Shown here: positions 26,267-34,892 of the stretch, one piece after another
Numbering within the stretch: the first letter of the stretch is position 1
Layout of the letters: every line of letters begins with the position of its first letter
Assembly: GCA_964524705.1 (NCBI GenBank)
Contig: CAZGDB010000005.1
Coordinates: 3,949-67,948, forward strand
Source: CAZGDB01 sp964524705
GTDB lineage: Bacteria; Pseudomonadota; Gammaproteobacteria; Berkiellales; Berkiellaceae
Direction: 5' to 3'
Length of the DNA: 64,000 nt
The notes under the pieces: generated by a model
Database searches by the model: none
Told to the model about the DNA's origin: nothing
What the model saw: only the letters and a program-made list of their open reading frames with translations
Translations under genes and position numbers: made by a program

Positions 26267-28711
26267 TCCTGAAGGATTTAACCGCCTACGTTTCTCTGCT
26301 GCAGACAAAAGTAATGCACGCATTTCTGCAGAACCTGCAGCTGGTACAGATCCAACTGGCGAAAAAGACACTATGGGCGTTACTGCAGGCTTTATTTGAC
26401 CATCATCATGCGTTCGTTTTTCAGCAGAAATAAAACACCGTTTTAATTCTGTCTCGTCTTTAAAGGTGAGAAACATAGGATCTTCTCTCAACCAGGCATT
26501 TTTTGGATCCAGAAACAAGTTTTCTAATTGTTGCAAAAGATCGCCTTCCCATGATTTTTGATGTCGAGGAATCGGCAAACGATACTTTTTAAACTTTAAT
26601 TGTACCATTCTTTCCCCGATAGGCCCGAGAGCCTCAGATGACACCTTTAATAAGCTCTCGTCTAGTAGTTTTAGTTTGTGATCTATATAAGCGTGCAACC
26701 CTATAATCACCTGTTCTTTTACAGATAAAACGAGCGCTGGTTCTATAACAATATTTTTTTTTGGCAACATATTATGCAAAATCGTGATCAATTCTGAATA
26801 AGGCACCTGCATTAATGCCATTTCTAATCCACAATATCCCTCTTTCGTCTTTGGTTCAAAAGTTTTTTTCATGTACCCCAAAAACATTTCTAAAGTTTTT
26901 TGCAACAGTAAGCTTCTTGGGAACTGATTAGTGTTTTCTAAAAAAGATCTAAATGTGTCTTCTGAGCACCCTTCTACTGCTAATCCGTCAACAATAGCGT
27001 GCAGGATAGGGGTTCTTCCCATAAATGCAGCTTTTAATAATTTTTCTAAACCTTCATATCCTTTAATTAATAATATTTCCTTTATGCTCAAAATTCCATC
27101 TATAGGCGCAATATATTCTAGAGGTTGATGACTTACACATACTTTATCATGAATCTTATTTAAGATTGCTAAATGATAATGAATCACTCCTTCAGGACAT
27201 GCTGAATATTCTTCCTGTTCGGCCTGTGGTTTTCCGGCATTAAAAAACTCACAACAGATGCTCAGTATGCCTTTACAGAGTGTCTGTCGCACATCTATTA
27301 ATACTTCAAGAAGCTGTGCTTCCGTAAGTGCAACTCCATTTTGATATAGATGCTGAATGGCGAATAAATGTGCTGCTTCTTTAGTAGCTAACCAAACCAG
27401 TCCCGCTACTTTTTTAAATTTTTGTTTTAATTCATATGAATTTTGTGGGTTATTTATACGCTGAATATACCCTAGATGTTGACGAGTTCCTTTGATTTCA
27501 TATCTTAAAAAGTTAATGCGTTCTTGAGTCGTCATGTCTTTTAATATAGTTTTAACAGCCCCCTCCCCAAAAGATTTGTTAGCAATGCTCGCAATATCCT
27601 GCTCAAAAAGCGCGCTATCCAGGTATCGCACAAAATCCTGATAAGCTTCGTTTATTATGATTTCATCTTTGTTTTCACTTAATTTTTTAATTGTTTCTTC
27701 TGCAGATATTTTAGTTCGCTCATCATGTACACTTTGTGGATTATTTATCATATTCGAAACATGATATTCTAAACACCCTTTCTCGCGCAGCATACTTTCT
27801 ATTACATTGTATTTTTTTTCAATTTTTGCTCTGGTATCACACTCAAAAAACTCTAGCGCCGTCATTTCTTCTTCATTAGGGTTATTAACAATAATATTCT
27901 GTAATGTTAATAAATACTCAACAACTTCAATACGTTCATGCTCTGCGGCATACAGTAACGCGGTTAAGCCATCATAATCACACAGATTATAGTCAGCACC
28001 ACACAAACACAGTTCTTCTACAGTCTCTTTATTACCAGAGGCTGCCGCTATGATTAAAGCTGTATTACCATAGACATTAATAAAATTTGCATCCACCGTG
28101 GGCTTGTGCATAAAAAACAACCTGACCATCTCTGCGCTAGCCAATTGAGCCGCATACATCAGGGCTGTGAATTGCTCTTCACTGACAATGTCTACGTTAG
28201 CATTATTTTTTAAAAGAAACTCCGCCACTTCTAAATGATTCTCAGCAGCAGCAAACATTAAAGCAGTTTTATTTTCATTATTTCGAAAATCAGGATCTGC
28301 TTGAAAGTCTAAAAGTAATCTAACAATTGTACTGTTCCCGTTACGTGCAGCCACCATCAACGGTGTCCATTCGTTTCTATCGCTTATATTTGGAGAAACA
28401 CCACTTTGTAATAAAAAACGTACTATATCTTCGTAGCCATATTGACAAGCATAAAAAAGTGCTGTTTTATTTTTTTTATTCCTAGCATTAATATCAGCAC
28501 CACACTGTAAAAAAAATTGTGCTATTTCTAGATATCCTTGCTTACACGCATAAATAAAAGACGTATCTCCCTGTTGATTACAAGCCTTTAGATCTGCACC
28601 AACTACCAATAAATCCTGTGCGACAGCGATATCTGCCACATCAAATAGTTCCTCATTAAGCTGCTTTTTTGTATACCATCGATACCATTGACGTCTCAAA
28701 AATGACAGCAT
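26258..28711 (-). CDS. Ankyrin-repeat protein with an unrecognised helical C-terminal domain
   Basis: An 817-residue protein. Residues about 30-300 are eight or so ankyrin repeats (NARNKKNKTALFYACQYGYEDIVRFLLQSGVSPNISD is typical). A junction motif LREKGCLEY comes near residue 310. A helical domain with KSFGEGAVKTILKDMTTQERINFL and KKVAGLVWLATKEAAHL follows. It ends in a low-complexity tail (PVGSVPAAGSAEMRALLLS). The C-terminal domain aligns by eye with the protein at 45875 and with nothing else I know. Ankyrin proteins of intracellular gammaproteobacteria are often translocated effectors, but that role is inferred here. Single gene, tail-to-tail with the HAD gene. Confidence 0.85.
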   Translation of the reverse strand: MLSFLRRQWYRWYTKKQLNEELFDVADIAVAQDLLVVGADLKACNQQGDTSFIYACKQGYLEIAQFFLQCGADINARNKKNKTALFYACQYGYEDIVRFLLQSGVSPNISDRNEWTPLMVAARNGNSTIVRLLLDFQADPDFRNNENKTALMFAAAENHLEVAEFLLKNNANVDIVSEEQFTALMYAAQLASAEMVRLFFMHKPTVDANFINVYGNTALIIAAASGNKETVEELCLCGADYNLCDYDGLTALLYAAEHERIEVVEYLLTLQNIIVNNPNEEEMTALEFFECDTRAKIEKKYNVIESMLREKGCLEYHVSNMINNPQSVHDERTKISAEETIKKLSENKDEIIINEAYQDFVRYLDSALFEQDIASIANKSFGEGAVKTILKDMTTQERINFLRYEIKGTRQHLGYIQRINNPQNSYELKQKFKKVAGLVWLATKEAAHLFAIQHLYQNGVALTEAQLLEVLIDVRQTLCKGILSICCEFFNAGKPQAEQEEYSACPEGVIHYHLAILNKIHDKVCVSHQPLEYIAPIDGILSIKEILLIKGYEGLEKLLKAAFMGRTPILHAIVDGLAVEGCSEDTFRSFLENTNQFPRSLLLQKTLEMFLGYMKKTFEPKTKEGYCGLEMALMQVPYSELITILHNMLPKKNIVIEPALVLSVKEQVIIGLHAYIDHKLKLLDESLLKVSSEALGPIGERMVQLKFKKYRLPIPRHQKSWEGDLLQQLENLFLDPKNAWLREDPMFLTFKDETELKRCFISAEKRTHDDGQIKPAVTPIVSFSPVGSVPAAGSAEMRALLLSAAEKRRRLNPSGLF

Positions 28712-28783
28712 TTAACCACCTCTATCAACTTTTAATAGCATTGTATTTTATAGCAACGCTAACACAAAGTATCAATCTAGGAA

Positions 28784-28836
28784 TAAAAAAAGCGCACCTC
28801 ATTTAGCTGGTTTGCTAAACAAAGGTGCGCTTTTTA
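28784..28836. terminator. Bidirectional terminator
   Basis: Stem AGCGCACCT (28791-28799) / AGGTGCGCT (28823-28831), extended by TTTAGC...GCTAAA inside the loop. There is an A run before and a T run after, so it works for either direction. It sits downstream of cvpA (minus strand). Confidence 0.8.
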
Positions 28837-28852
28837 AAGCAGAACAGTGTAT

Positions 28853-29485
28853 TTATTTTGTGGCTTTTTTTGCAGGTTCAGTAGTTGCTGGTTTAGTCAC
28901 TGGTGCGACTTTTGCAGGCACTTCTTTAGCCGCACCTTCTTTAGGTGTTAGTGTCAAACCCAATTTCTTTTCCATACCTGGCAGAGCTGGAAGTTCTTTG
29001 CTTAATCCAGCTGGTGCACTTAAGTCCCAACGTTCTTGCACCCAAGTTTCCCACTGCTGGATTTTAGGTAACATGTGAGATTCTTTAAAGATAGGATCTT
29101 GCATCGGTACATCCAAGGCTTTTAGGCCCCAGACTAACAACAAACACAGTAATCCACCCTTTAAACTGCCAAATGCAAACCCCAAGAGACGATTAGGACC
29201 ACCCATTACTCCAAATATTAAGCAACGATTTAAAATAGCGGTAATAATACCCCCTACTAATAACGTCGTAATCACGATACCGGCAAAGGCAACAGCCCAT
29301 TGTAATAAAGGTTGTTCTATGACGATAGATAGGGAAGGCGCAAATGTAGGAGCTAAGCGTACACCTAAAAATAAGCTCAAAGCTAAAAAGGTCAATGCAA
29401 AAAATTCTTTTACAAACCCTCTTAAAAAACCAAGTAATGCACAGGCAACGATAATCCCGATAACAATAATATCAAATATATTCAT
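28853..29485 (-). CDS. cvpA: CvpA-family membrane protein
   Basis: Four-helix inner-membrane protein of the CvpA family, known from colicin V production and envelope stress resistance. The 210 residues begin MNIFDIIVIGIIVACALLGFLRGFVKEF, the family start. Three further membrane segments and GGPNRLLGFAFGSLKGGLLC follow. It is longer than usual (about 160) owing to an Ala/Lys/Pro-rich tail. Order accD-(dedD)-cvpA is conserved in gammaproteobacteria. Confidence 0.9.
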   Translation of the reverse strand: MNIFDIIVIGIIVACALLGFLRGFVKEFFALTFLALSLFLGVRLAPTFAPSLSIVIEQPLLQWAVAFAGIVITTLLVGGIITAILNRCLIFGVMGGPNRLLGFAFGSLKGGLLCLLLVWGLKALDVPMQDPIFKESHMLPKIQQWETWVQERWDLSAPAGLSKELPALPGMEKKLGLTLTPKEGAAKEVPAKVAPVTKPATTEPAKKATK

Positions 29486-29493
29486 ATCAACAC

Positions 29494-29781
29494 CTATCCT
29501 GGTTGGTTTGTAGAACTATCCTTACTCCACGGCAATACCGCTGGGTTTTCTAAAATACGGGATTGTTTGCTTTTTTGAAGTTCTTGGCGTAACCGTTTGA
29601 GCTCTTTTTCTTCAATAATCACTTCTTTACCATTGGACCAAGTTGGTAAACTCAAAAGCGTAGGTTCCCCTGGTTTAACCCACAGGCGCGTTTCTTGGCA
29701 TAAAACAAAAATAGCTAACAGCAGAACTCCCAATAATAGGAGGCCACCAAAAAGTCTTTCTTTTTGTTTCTGATCTGCCAT
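29494..29781 (-). CDS. dedD: DedD-like membrane stub lacking a SPOR domain
   Basis: Lies between accD and cvpA, the place of dedD. From ATG 29781 it has 95 residues: a short cytoplasmic part, one membrane helix (LFGGLLLLGVLLLAIFVLC) and a periplasmic stretch with LLSLPTWSNGKEV and a basic coiled segment. DedD proteins normally end in a peptidoglycan-binding SPOR domain, which is missing. The assignment is by position and N-terminal anchor only. The adjacent folC of other gammaproteobacteria is absent. Confidence 0.55.
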   Translation of the reverse strand: MADQKQKERLFGGLLLLGVLLLAIFVLCQETRLWVKPGEPTLLSLPTWSNGKEVIIEEKELKRLRQELQKSKQSRILENPAVLPWSKDSSTNQPG

Positions 29782-29851
29782 GAACCGCATTTTTTAACCC
29801 TTATTCATACAGCATAACACCCTAACTGACTTCCAGCAAATGACCAGTCTT

Positions 29852-30721
29852 TTAGAGGTCAGCGCGTGGAGTAATATTAAGCAGCATTCCAAGGATACGT
29901 GCGATACGGGCACGCAAGTCTCTGCGATCACAAATCGCATCCAAGGTTCCATGATCTAAGAGGAATTCGCTGCGTTGGAATCCTTCAGGCAGTTGTTCTC
30001 TTAAGGTTTGTGCAATCACACGCGGGCCTGCAAAACCAATCAACGCCTTAGGTTCTGCTATCTGCAGATCTCCAAGCATTGCAAGACTCGCTGAGACTCC
30101 ACCCGTACAAGGATTGACCATCACAGAGATATAAGGAATACCAGCTTGCTTTAAGCGTGCCAAGGTAGCAGAGACTTTGGCCATTTGCATCAACGAGATC
30201 AAAGATTCTTGCATGCGCGCTCCACCACTGGCTGCAAAGCAGATCAGAGGTCGTTTTTCTTGCAATGCGAGCTCAGCGGCTTTGGCAAATCTCGCACCTA
30301 CCACAGCCCCCATAGAACCACCGATAAAAGAAAACTCAAAGGCACAAGCAACCACTGGGATCCCTTGCAGGCTACCCTTCATGGCAATTAATGCATCTTT
30401 TTCACCTGTTGTCTTTTGCGCTTGAATTAAACGATCTTTGTAACGTTTGGTATCCTTAAATTTAAGTTTGTCTTCTGGCTCTATCTCTGCGCCAATTTCT
30501 AGCAACTGACCTGGATCCAAAAAGGCGGTTAATCTATCACGAGCCTTAATGGGCATATGGTAACCACACTTCGTACAAACTTGTAGATTCAACTTTAACT
30601 CTGCTACGAACAAGACTGCTTGGCAGCCTGCACATTTAGTCCATAGCCCTTCCGGAATGCTGCTTTTACGGCTAGATGCTTTTAAACGAATACTATCGGA
30701 TAATTTTTTAAACCAACTCAT
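29852..30721 (-). CDS. accD: Acetyl-CoA carboxylase carboxyltransferase subunit beta
   Basis: With AccA transfers the carboxyl group from biotin to acetyl-CoA, the first step of fatty acid synthesis. The N-terminal zinc ribbon has C30, C33, C49 and C52. The crotonase-like core shows [47 protein letters not shown] and [16 protein letters not shown]. At 289 residues it is slightly short of the common 300. Confidence 0.97.
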   Translation of the reverse strand: MSWFKKLSDSIRLKASSRKSSIPEGLWTKCAGCQAVLFVAELKLNLQVCTKCGYHMPIKARDRLTAFLDPGQLLEIGAEIEPEDKLKFKDTKRYKDRLIQAQKTTGEKDALIAMKGSLQGIPVVACAFEFSFIGGSMGAVVGARFAKAAELALQEKRPLICFAASGGARMQESLISLMQMAKVSATLARLKQAGIPYISVMVNPCTGGVSASLAMLGDLQIAEPKALIGFAGPRVIAQTLREQLPEGFQRSEFLLDHGTLDAICDRRDLRARIARILGMLLNITPRADL

Positions 30722-30768
30722 GCTGTTGCTCTCTTACTTAGTTGTACTACGCTGGCACTATGCTGCCA

Positions 30769-31569
30769 TTATCCCACTTTTGAGTCATATAACCAAGGGG
30801 GCAATACTGGCTCCGGTATTTCAAAGTAATCCGGGTAACTAACTTTTATCAAATATAAACCCGCAGCAGAAGCCATTCTTGCTGCCTGCTGTCTGTCTTT
30901 TTGTGCAATCAAATGAGGTATCCATTGCGGCGATTCACGCCCTTGCCCAATACGCATTAAGGTTCCTACAATATTACGGACCATATGATGTAAAAAAGCA
31001 TTTGCAGTGATATCGATATATACCCATGGACCCCGTTGATAAACCTGACATTCATGCACGGTCCGAATAGGACTTTTAGCTTGGCATTCAGCTGCCCTAA
31101 AGGACGTAAAATCGTGTTCCCCTACAAAAAACTGTGCTGCGGTATGCATCCGAGTCACATCTAAAGGTAAATGCGTATATGCCACGCGCTGCCAATGGGT
31201 GGCACTGTGCGCTGGACCATAGTGCAACAAATAAACATAACGTCGTTGATACGCACTACGTCTGGCATCAAAGTCCTCTGAGACAGCATGCGCAAAGGTG
31301 ACACGGATATCTGGCGGTAAATGTTGGTTCACACCGGCGACATAGGCTTTGAGTGGACGGGTCGCGCTAGTATCGAAATGAACGACTTGTCCTAGGGCAT
31401 GGACTCCACGGTCTGTACGGCCAGAAGCGTGTACTATAACAGGATGTTCTACAATTTTGGTAATAGCATTTTCTAGAATAGCTTGTAAAAAGGGAGCCTG
31501 TTGGTCGGGTTGTTTTTGCCATCCCCAATATGCACTACCGGCATACTCTACCCCCAACGCAAACCGCAT
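30769..31569 (-). CDS. truA: tRNA pseudouridine synthase A
   Basis: Makes pseudouridine at tRNA positions 38-40. The catalytic aspartate is D53 in ASGRTDRGVHALGQVVHFDT. Other family blocks are QRRYVYLLHYG, GEHDFTSFRAAECQAKSPIRT and FLHHMVRNIVGTLMRIGQG. The 266-residue length is normal. It precedes accD, as truA precedes accD in many gammaproteobacteria. Confidence 0.96.
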   Translation of the reverse strand: MRFALGVEYAGSAYWGWQKQPDQQAPFLQAILENAITKIVEHPVIVHASGRTDRGVHALGQVVHFDTSATRPLKAYVAGVNQHLPPDIRVTFAHAVSEDFDARRSAYQRRYVYLLHYGPAHSATHWQRVAYTHLPLDVTRMHTAAQFFVGEHDFTSFRAAECQAKSPIRTVHECQVYQRGPWVYIDITANAFLHHMVRNIVGTLMRIGQGRESPQWIPHLIAQKDRQQAARMASAAGLYLIKVSYPDYFEIPEPVLPPWLYDSKVG

Positions 31570-31604
31570 ACTTTTGACCCTACCGCCTTATTAAAGGCAG
31601 TAGT

Positions 31605-32075
31605 TTACCTCAAAATAAGGGTTTGCATTAGCATTTTTTGGGTTTCAGGAGACTTGTCTTTCGCCAAGGCAGCAAAAGTTACAATCGTGTGTTTTACCCC
31701 TAAGGCCCCTTGATAATGGTCCTCAATAATCAAGTCTGCATCCCCTTCGGCGTTAATTTTAAAATAAACATCACATTCATTAAAGTCTGCCCCTAAGCTC
31801 AGGACGATTTCTGTGAGGTCAATTTTATCCTGTGTAGGGTCAAAATTAACGATTTTATCAGTGGCATCCTCAATTTCAAACAAAGAGGTATAGAAAATAA
31901 CGATAGGGTCATGCCCCCCATCCTCTTTGGCACGCAAAACAAAGACCTGTGAGCCATCTCCCCCATCTAAGCGTTTCAAGGTAGGATCCAAACGCATAAA
32001 ATCTTTAGAGTCTTCTAAAATATCACGACGTGGCATTTCAAAACGCCCCGATGCTGCACTATGTTCTTCTGCCAT
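31605..32075 (-). CDS. Protein with an RTX/type I secretion-like C-terminal domain
   Basis: A 156-residue acidic protein from ATG 32075. The middle reads DGGDGSQVFVLRAKEDGG, and then DATDKIVNFDPTQDKIDLTEIVLSLG followed by DVYFKINAEGDADLIIEDH. The latter matches the pattern D-x-I-x-D/N-F-x-x-x-x-D-x-I-D-L found in the C-terminal target domain of RTX-type secreted proteins. No glycine-rich nonapeptide repeats, no large N-terminal domain and no type I transporter are nearby. It could be a remnant or a small substrate. A signal peptide is not evident. Confidence 0.6.
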   Translation of the reverse strand: MAEEHSAASGRFEMPRRDILEDSKDFMRLDPTLKRLDGGDGSQVFVLRAKEDGGHDPIVIFYTSLFEIEDATDKIVNFDPTQDKIDLTEIVLSLGADFNECDVYFKINAEGDADLIIEDHYQGALGVKHTIVTFAALAKDKSPETQKMLMQTLILR

Positions 32076-32286
32076 TATGCTACTCTTTAAAAAAGTTATC
32101 TTCACCCTTTATTTTAGTCCAGAGATACTAAAAAATGTTTTTTTTAATCACTAAACTGCTACTTTTACAGTGTACTATCACAAAAATCAGGTGCGTGACC
32201 CATCACCACTAAAATTAACACACCCGCGATTTCTCCTGGTCTATACTCCAAAAGCATATGGGGACTATTATGATAAGTAGGTAGGC

Positions 32287-33198
32287 ATGGCTTCAGATTG
32301 GCTGTTTAATTTCTGGAAAAAAAATGACCTTGGACAAAGCAGTCTCCAAGGACCTGCCCGTACCCCACACGAGCTCCTTATACAAAGTTTAATACGTTTT
32401 TTAACGATTGCGCCACGCCTACCTGACCTTGAAACCGAATATCAAATTTTGGTTTCTGAACTTGAAGACGAGCCGGATCCTAAAACGCTTGATACCCTCT
32501 TATTACGTTTAGATGCGTATATTGCACAGGCTGCAACCTTACATCGTCAACAACAAGAACAAACCGTCAAAAAGACCCAAATTCAAATCCAAAAAATCTG
32601 TTATGGTTTAGAACAACGTTTAGGCTTAGATAGTGCTCGTACTTCTTTTGCTTTATGGTTACAAAACCCAGACCAAATTCATGACCTGGAACAAAATATT
32701 GAAAAACTCTCATTTTTAGTAGATGAACTCTGCAAAAGCAAAAAAGAAGAAGCCCACAAATGGGATATTTTTACCCAGCCCATCCCTCCTGGAGAAAAAG
32801 CCATTTTATCTTTAGGGATTTTAGATCAAAAACAAGCATTTTTAGATCAGTTCGGAGAAAAGGGATTACGCGATATCATGTTAGAAATTGCACGTTCGTT
32901 GCAACAGAAAATTAAGCGTTATGATTTTTTTGCACAAATTGAGCAACAGTATTTTGTGATGATTTTTGGGAACTGTGAACTAAAATATGCCCAAGATATT
33001 CTAGAGCGTCTCAAAGAGGCTTTAAAAGAGCATACCTTTACCTATGAAGGGCAAATCATCCCTGTCACTCTCTCCTTTGGATTAATGTGCTTAAAAGAGA
33101 ATGTACCTCCTTTAGTTCAAGTGCAATATGCCGAACACGCGCTCATTGAAGCACAAAAAGAAGGTGCAAACAGACTCATTTTTGTGGAGCACAATTAA
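32287..33198 (+). CDS. Degenerate GGDEF-domain protein
   Basis: A 303-residue protein. The N-terminal two-thirds are helical with coiled-coil character. The last 140 residues follow the diguanylate cyclase fold: LGILDQKQAFLDQFGEKGLRDIMLEIARSLQQKIKRYDFFAQIEQQYFVMIF, then VTLSFGLMCL and AEHALIEAQKEGANRLIF. The active-site GGDEF half is replaced by IEQQY, and the metal-binding aspartate of the first strand is not in its usual context. Catalysis is therefore unlikely and a binding or scaffold role more plausible. Its 3' end overlaps the opposing ankyrin gene by 23 bases. Confidence 0.7.
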   Translation: MASDWLFNFWKKNDLGQSSLQGPARTPHELLIQSLIRFLTIAPRLPDLETEYQILVSELEDEPDPKTLDTLLLRLDAYIAQAATLHRQQQEQTVKKTQIQIQKICYGLEQRLGLDSARTSFALWLQNPDQIHDLEQNIEKLSFLVDELCKSKKEEAHKWDIFTQPIPPGEKAILSLGILDQKQAFLDQFGEKGLRDIMLEIARSLQQKIKRYDFFAQIEQQYFVMIFGNCELKYAQDILERLKEALKEHTFTYEGQIIPVTLSFGLMCLKENVPPLVQVQYAEHALIEAQKEGANRLIFVEHN

Positions 33199-34867
33199 TA
33201 GAGTATGTAGGATGACCCAATACATCAGTGCGCAACGCTTCTTCAGAAGGTCGCCGCCCAACCAAAGCTACCGGGGATGTCGAAGATAAGGGATGCATCA
33301 CCCCCATCATTTTACACATACTTTTTTGTAATTCCGGCGCCAAACGGCCATACCAAGGCTCTTGACGAATATCAACTCCTTCAAAAGCGTCACGCACATA
33401 CCCACTCACAGGACCAGTAGGATCTGCATGCACCTTCGCCACCAAACTATAAGCTGGAGTTAATAAACCTACTGTTTCTCCTACAGCCCTCAAAGTACTT
33501 TCAATTTTCCAGGGGCGTCTAAGATTTCGAAAATGCTCACGGATCTGCACATGGATAATCTCCACTACATTAAACGAAAATAAGGCATCTTCCAAAAGCA
33601 CCAACTCATGCGGACTCAAAAGCTGTGTTGCATTTAAATATTTAAACTGTTGCGCGTCAATTTCTTGCTTACACAACCCCAATAAAATTTCCAAAGCTTT
33701 GCGCTGCTCAAACGCAATAGGTTCGCCCTTTAAAAACCCTGAAGCTGCACGCTGATATTCTACTTGACTACCTTGAACAGCCTCTAATAATGCAATACTG
33801 TTTTCTAAAGAATGCACTTTTTTAATGACAGCAGGAAATATATTTTGAAAGCTCGACAGACTCAGAAGGTTTTCGGAACTAATTTTTTTTTCACTCATTT
33901 GTGGGGTTCTGTACTCCAAAACACCTAATTTTCTAAATTCTGACAACCATTTTAAATCTTCCGCCATGACTATAGTTAACGGCCTATGTGGCGGACCAAT
34001 ATGATTATATTCAACAGCCGGTTGTGTTATTAAAAATGTAATCATTTTTTCTAAAACAGCGGTACGTTCTTCAGATACCACAAGATCATCATAATGGCTA
34101 CATGCTTTATAAAGCGGCGTTTCACCCATAAAATTTTTAATATTCAATCCGGCGCCCGCGTTACAAAGTTTTTCCAAAACAAGAAACTGCATTTCTTCTT
34201 TTTCTGACACCATTCGATGTAAGGGTGTATCACCCTTACAATCTTGTGCATTCAGATTTGCGCCAACACTAACTAATTTTTCCACTAACTGTATCGCACT
34301 GGGATGTCCCAAACACTGATGAAGCGCAGTTTCTTTAAACTTATTAGTCGCATTAACAGTAATGCCTTTGGTCAACAGCAACCCCATTACCGCTTGATGA
34401 CCATGCTTGGCGGCAGTATGTAAAAGTGTATCCCCTTCAAGATTAACGCAGGCCTTATCGGCTTTTTTCTCTAGTAAATAAGCCACAATCTCTGCATAAC
34501 CTAGTTGACAAGCTAAATACAGCGGCGTACATCCTGTATGATCTTTTAAATCAAGCGTGATTTTTGTATTTTCGATAAGATACTGAATTAAAAGCAAATC
34601 TTGATGAATCACTGCACAATGCAAAAGCGAGCGACCCAGCTCTACTTCTTGATCAACAGACCAGCCAAAATGGAGAAAATAGTTAACGACTCGAATCCTT
34701 CTTTGTGCATCTGGAATGCTGTTTTTTCCATGATGTGCAAAATACTGAACAGCATTTTCGCCTTGTGCATTACGCGTCTCTAACGATAAATTTTGATCTC
34801 GCAATAATCCATGTATCGCATCTACTTGATCACGTTCAATTGCATCCTGCAATGTTTGTGGGCGCAT
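33176..34867 (-). CDS. Ankyrin-repeat protein with C-terminal EPW-type domain
   Basis: A 563-residue protein with six or seven ankyrin repeats at residues 1-270 (DLKDHTGCTPLYLACQLGYAEIVAYLLEKKADKACVN). The junction EFRKLGVLEYR follows near residue 315, then a helical domain. Its end, RQEPWYGRLAPELQKSMCKMMGV, aligns with EPWFVKLYAREKSTVRRFLNI of the protein at 47838. The tail is Ser/Pro-rich. Probable effector by analogy with ankyrin proteins of intracellular bacteria. It lies 25 bases downstream of the next ankyrin gene, probably in one operon. Confidence 0.85.
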   Translation of the reverse strand: MRPQTLQDAIERDQVDAIHGLLRDQNLSLETRNAQGENAVQYFAHHGKNSIPDAQRRIRVVNYFLHFGWSVDQEVELGRSLLHCAVIHQDLLLIQYLIENTKITLDLKDHTGCTPLYLACQLGYAEIVAYLLEKKADKACVNLEGDTLLHTAAKHGHQAVMGLLLTKGITVNATNKFKETALHQCLGHPSAIQLVEKLVSVGANLNAQDCKGDTPLHRMVSEKEEMQFLVLEKLCNAGAGLNIKNFMGETPLYKACSHYDDLVVSEERTAVLEKMITFLITQPAVEYNHIGPPHRPLTIVMAEDLKWLSEFRKLGVLEYRTPQMSEKKISSENLLSLSSFQNIFPAVIKKVHSLENSIALLEAVQGSQVEYQRAASGFLKGEPIAFEQRKALEILLGLCKQEIDAQQFKYLNATQLLSPHELVLLEDALFSFNVVEIIHVQIREHFRNLRRPWKIESTLRAVGETVGLLTPAYSLVAKVHADPTGPVSGYVRDAFEGVDIRQEPWYGRLAPELQKSMCKMMGVMHPLSSTSPVALVGRRPSEEALRTDVLGHPTYSINCAPQK

Positions 34868-34892
34868 CCTTTCCCCCTGGTGTAACGATCTT

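Noticed and set aside
26263..26277. Small hairpin AATCCT/AGGATT between the HAD and ankyrin gene ends
   Set aside because: Six-base stem, two-base loop and no T run; too weak to call a terminator.
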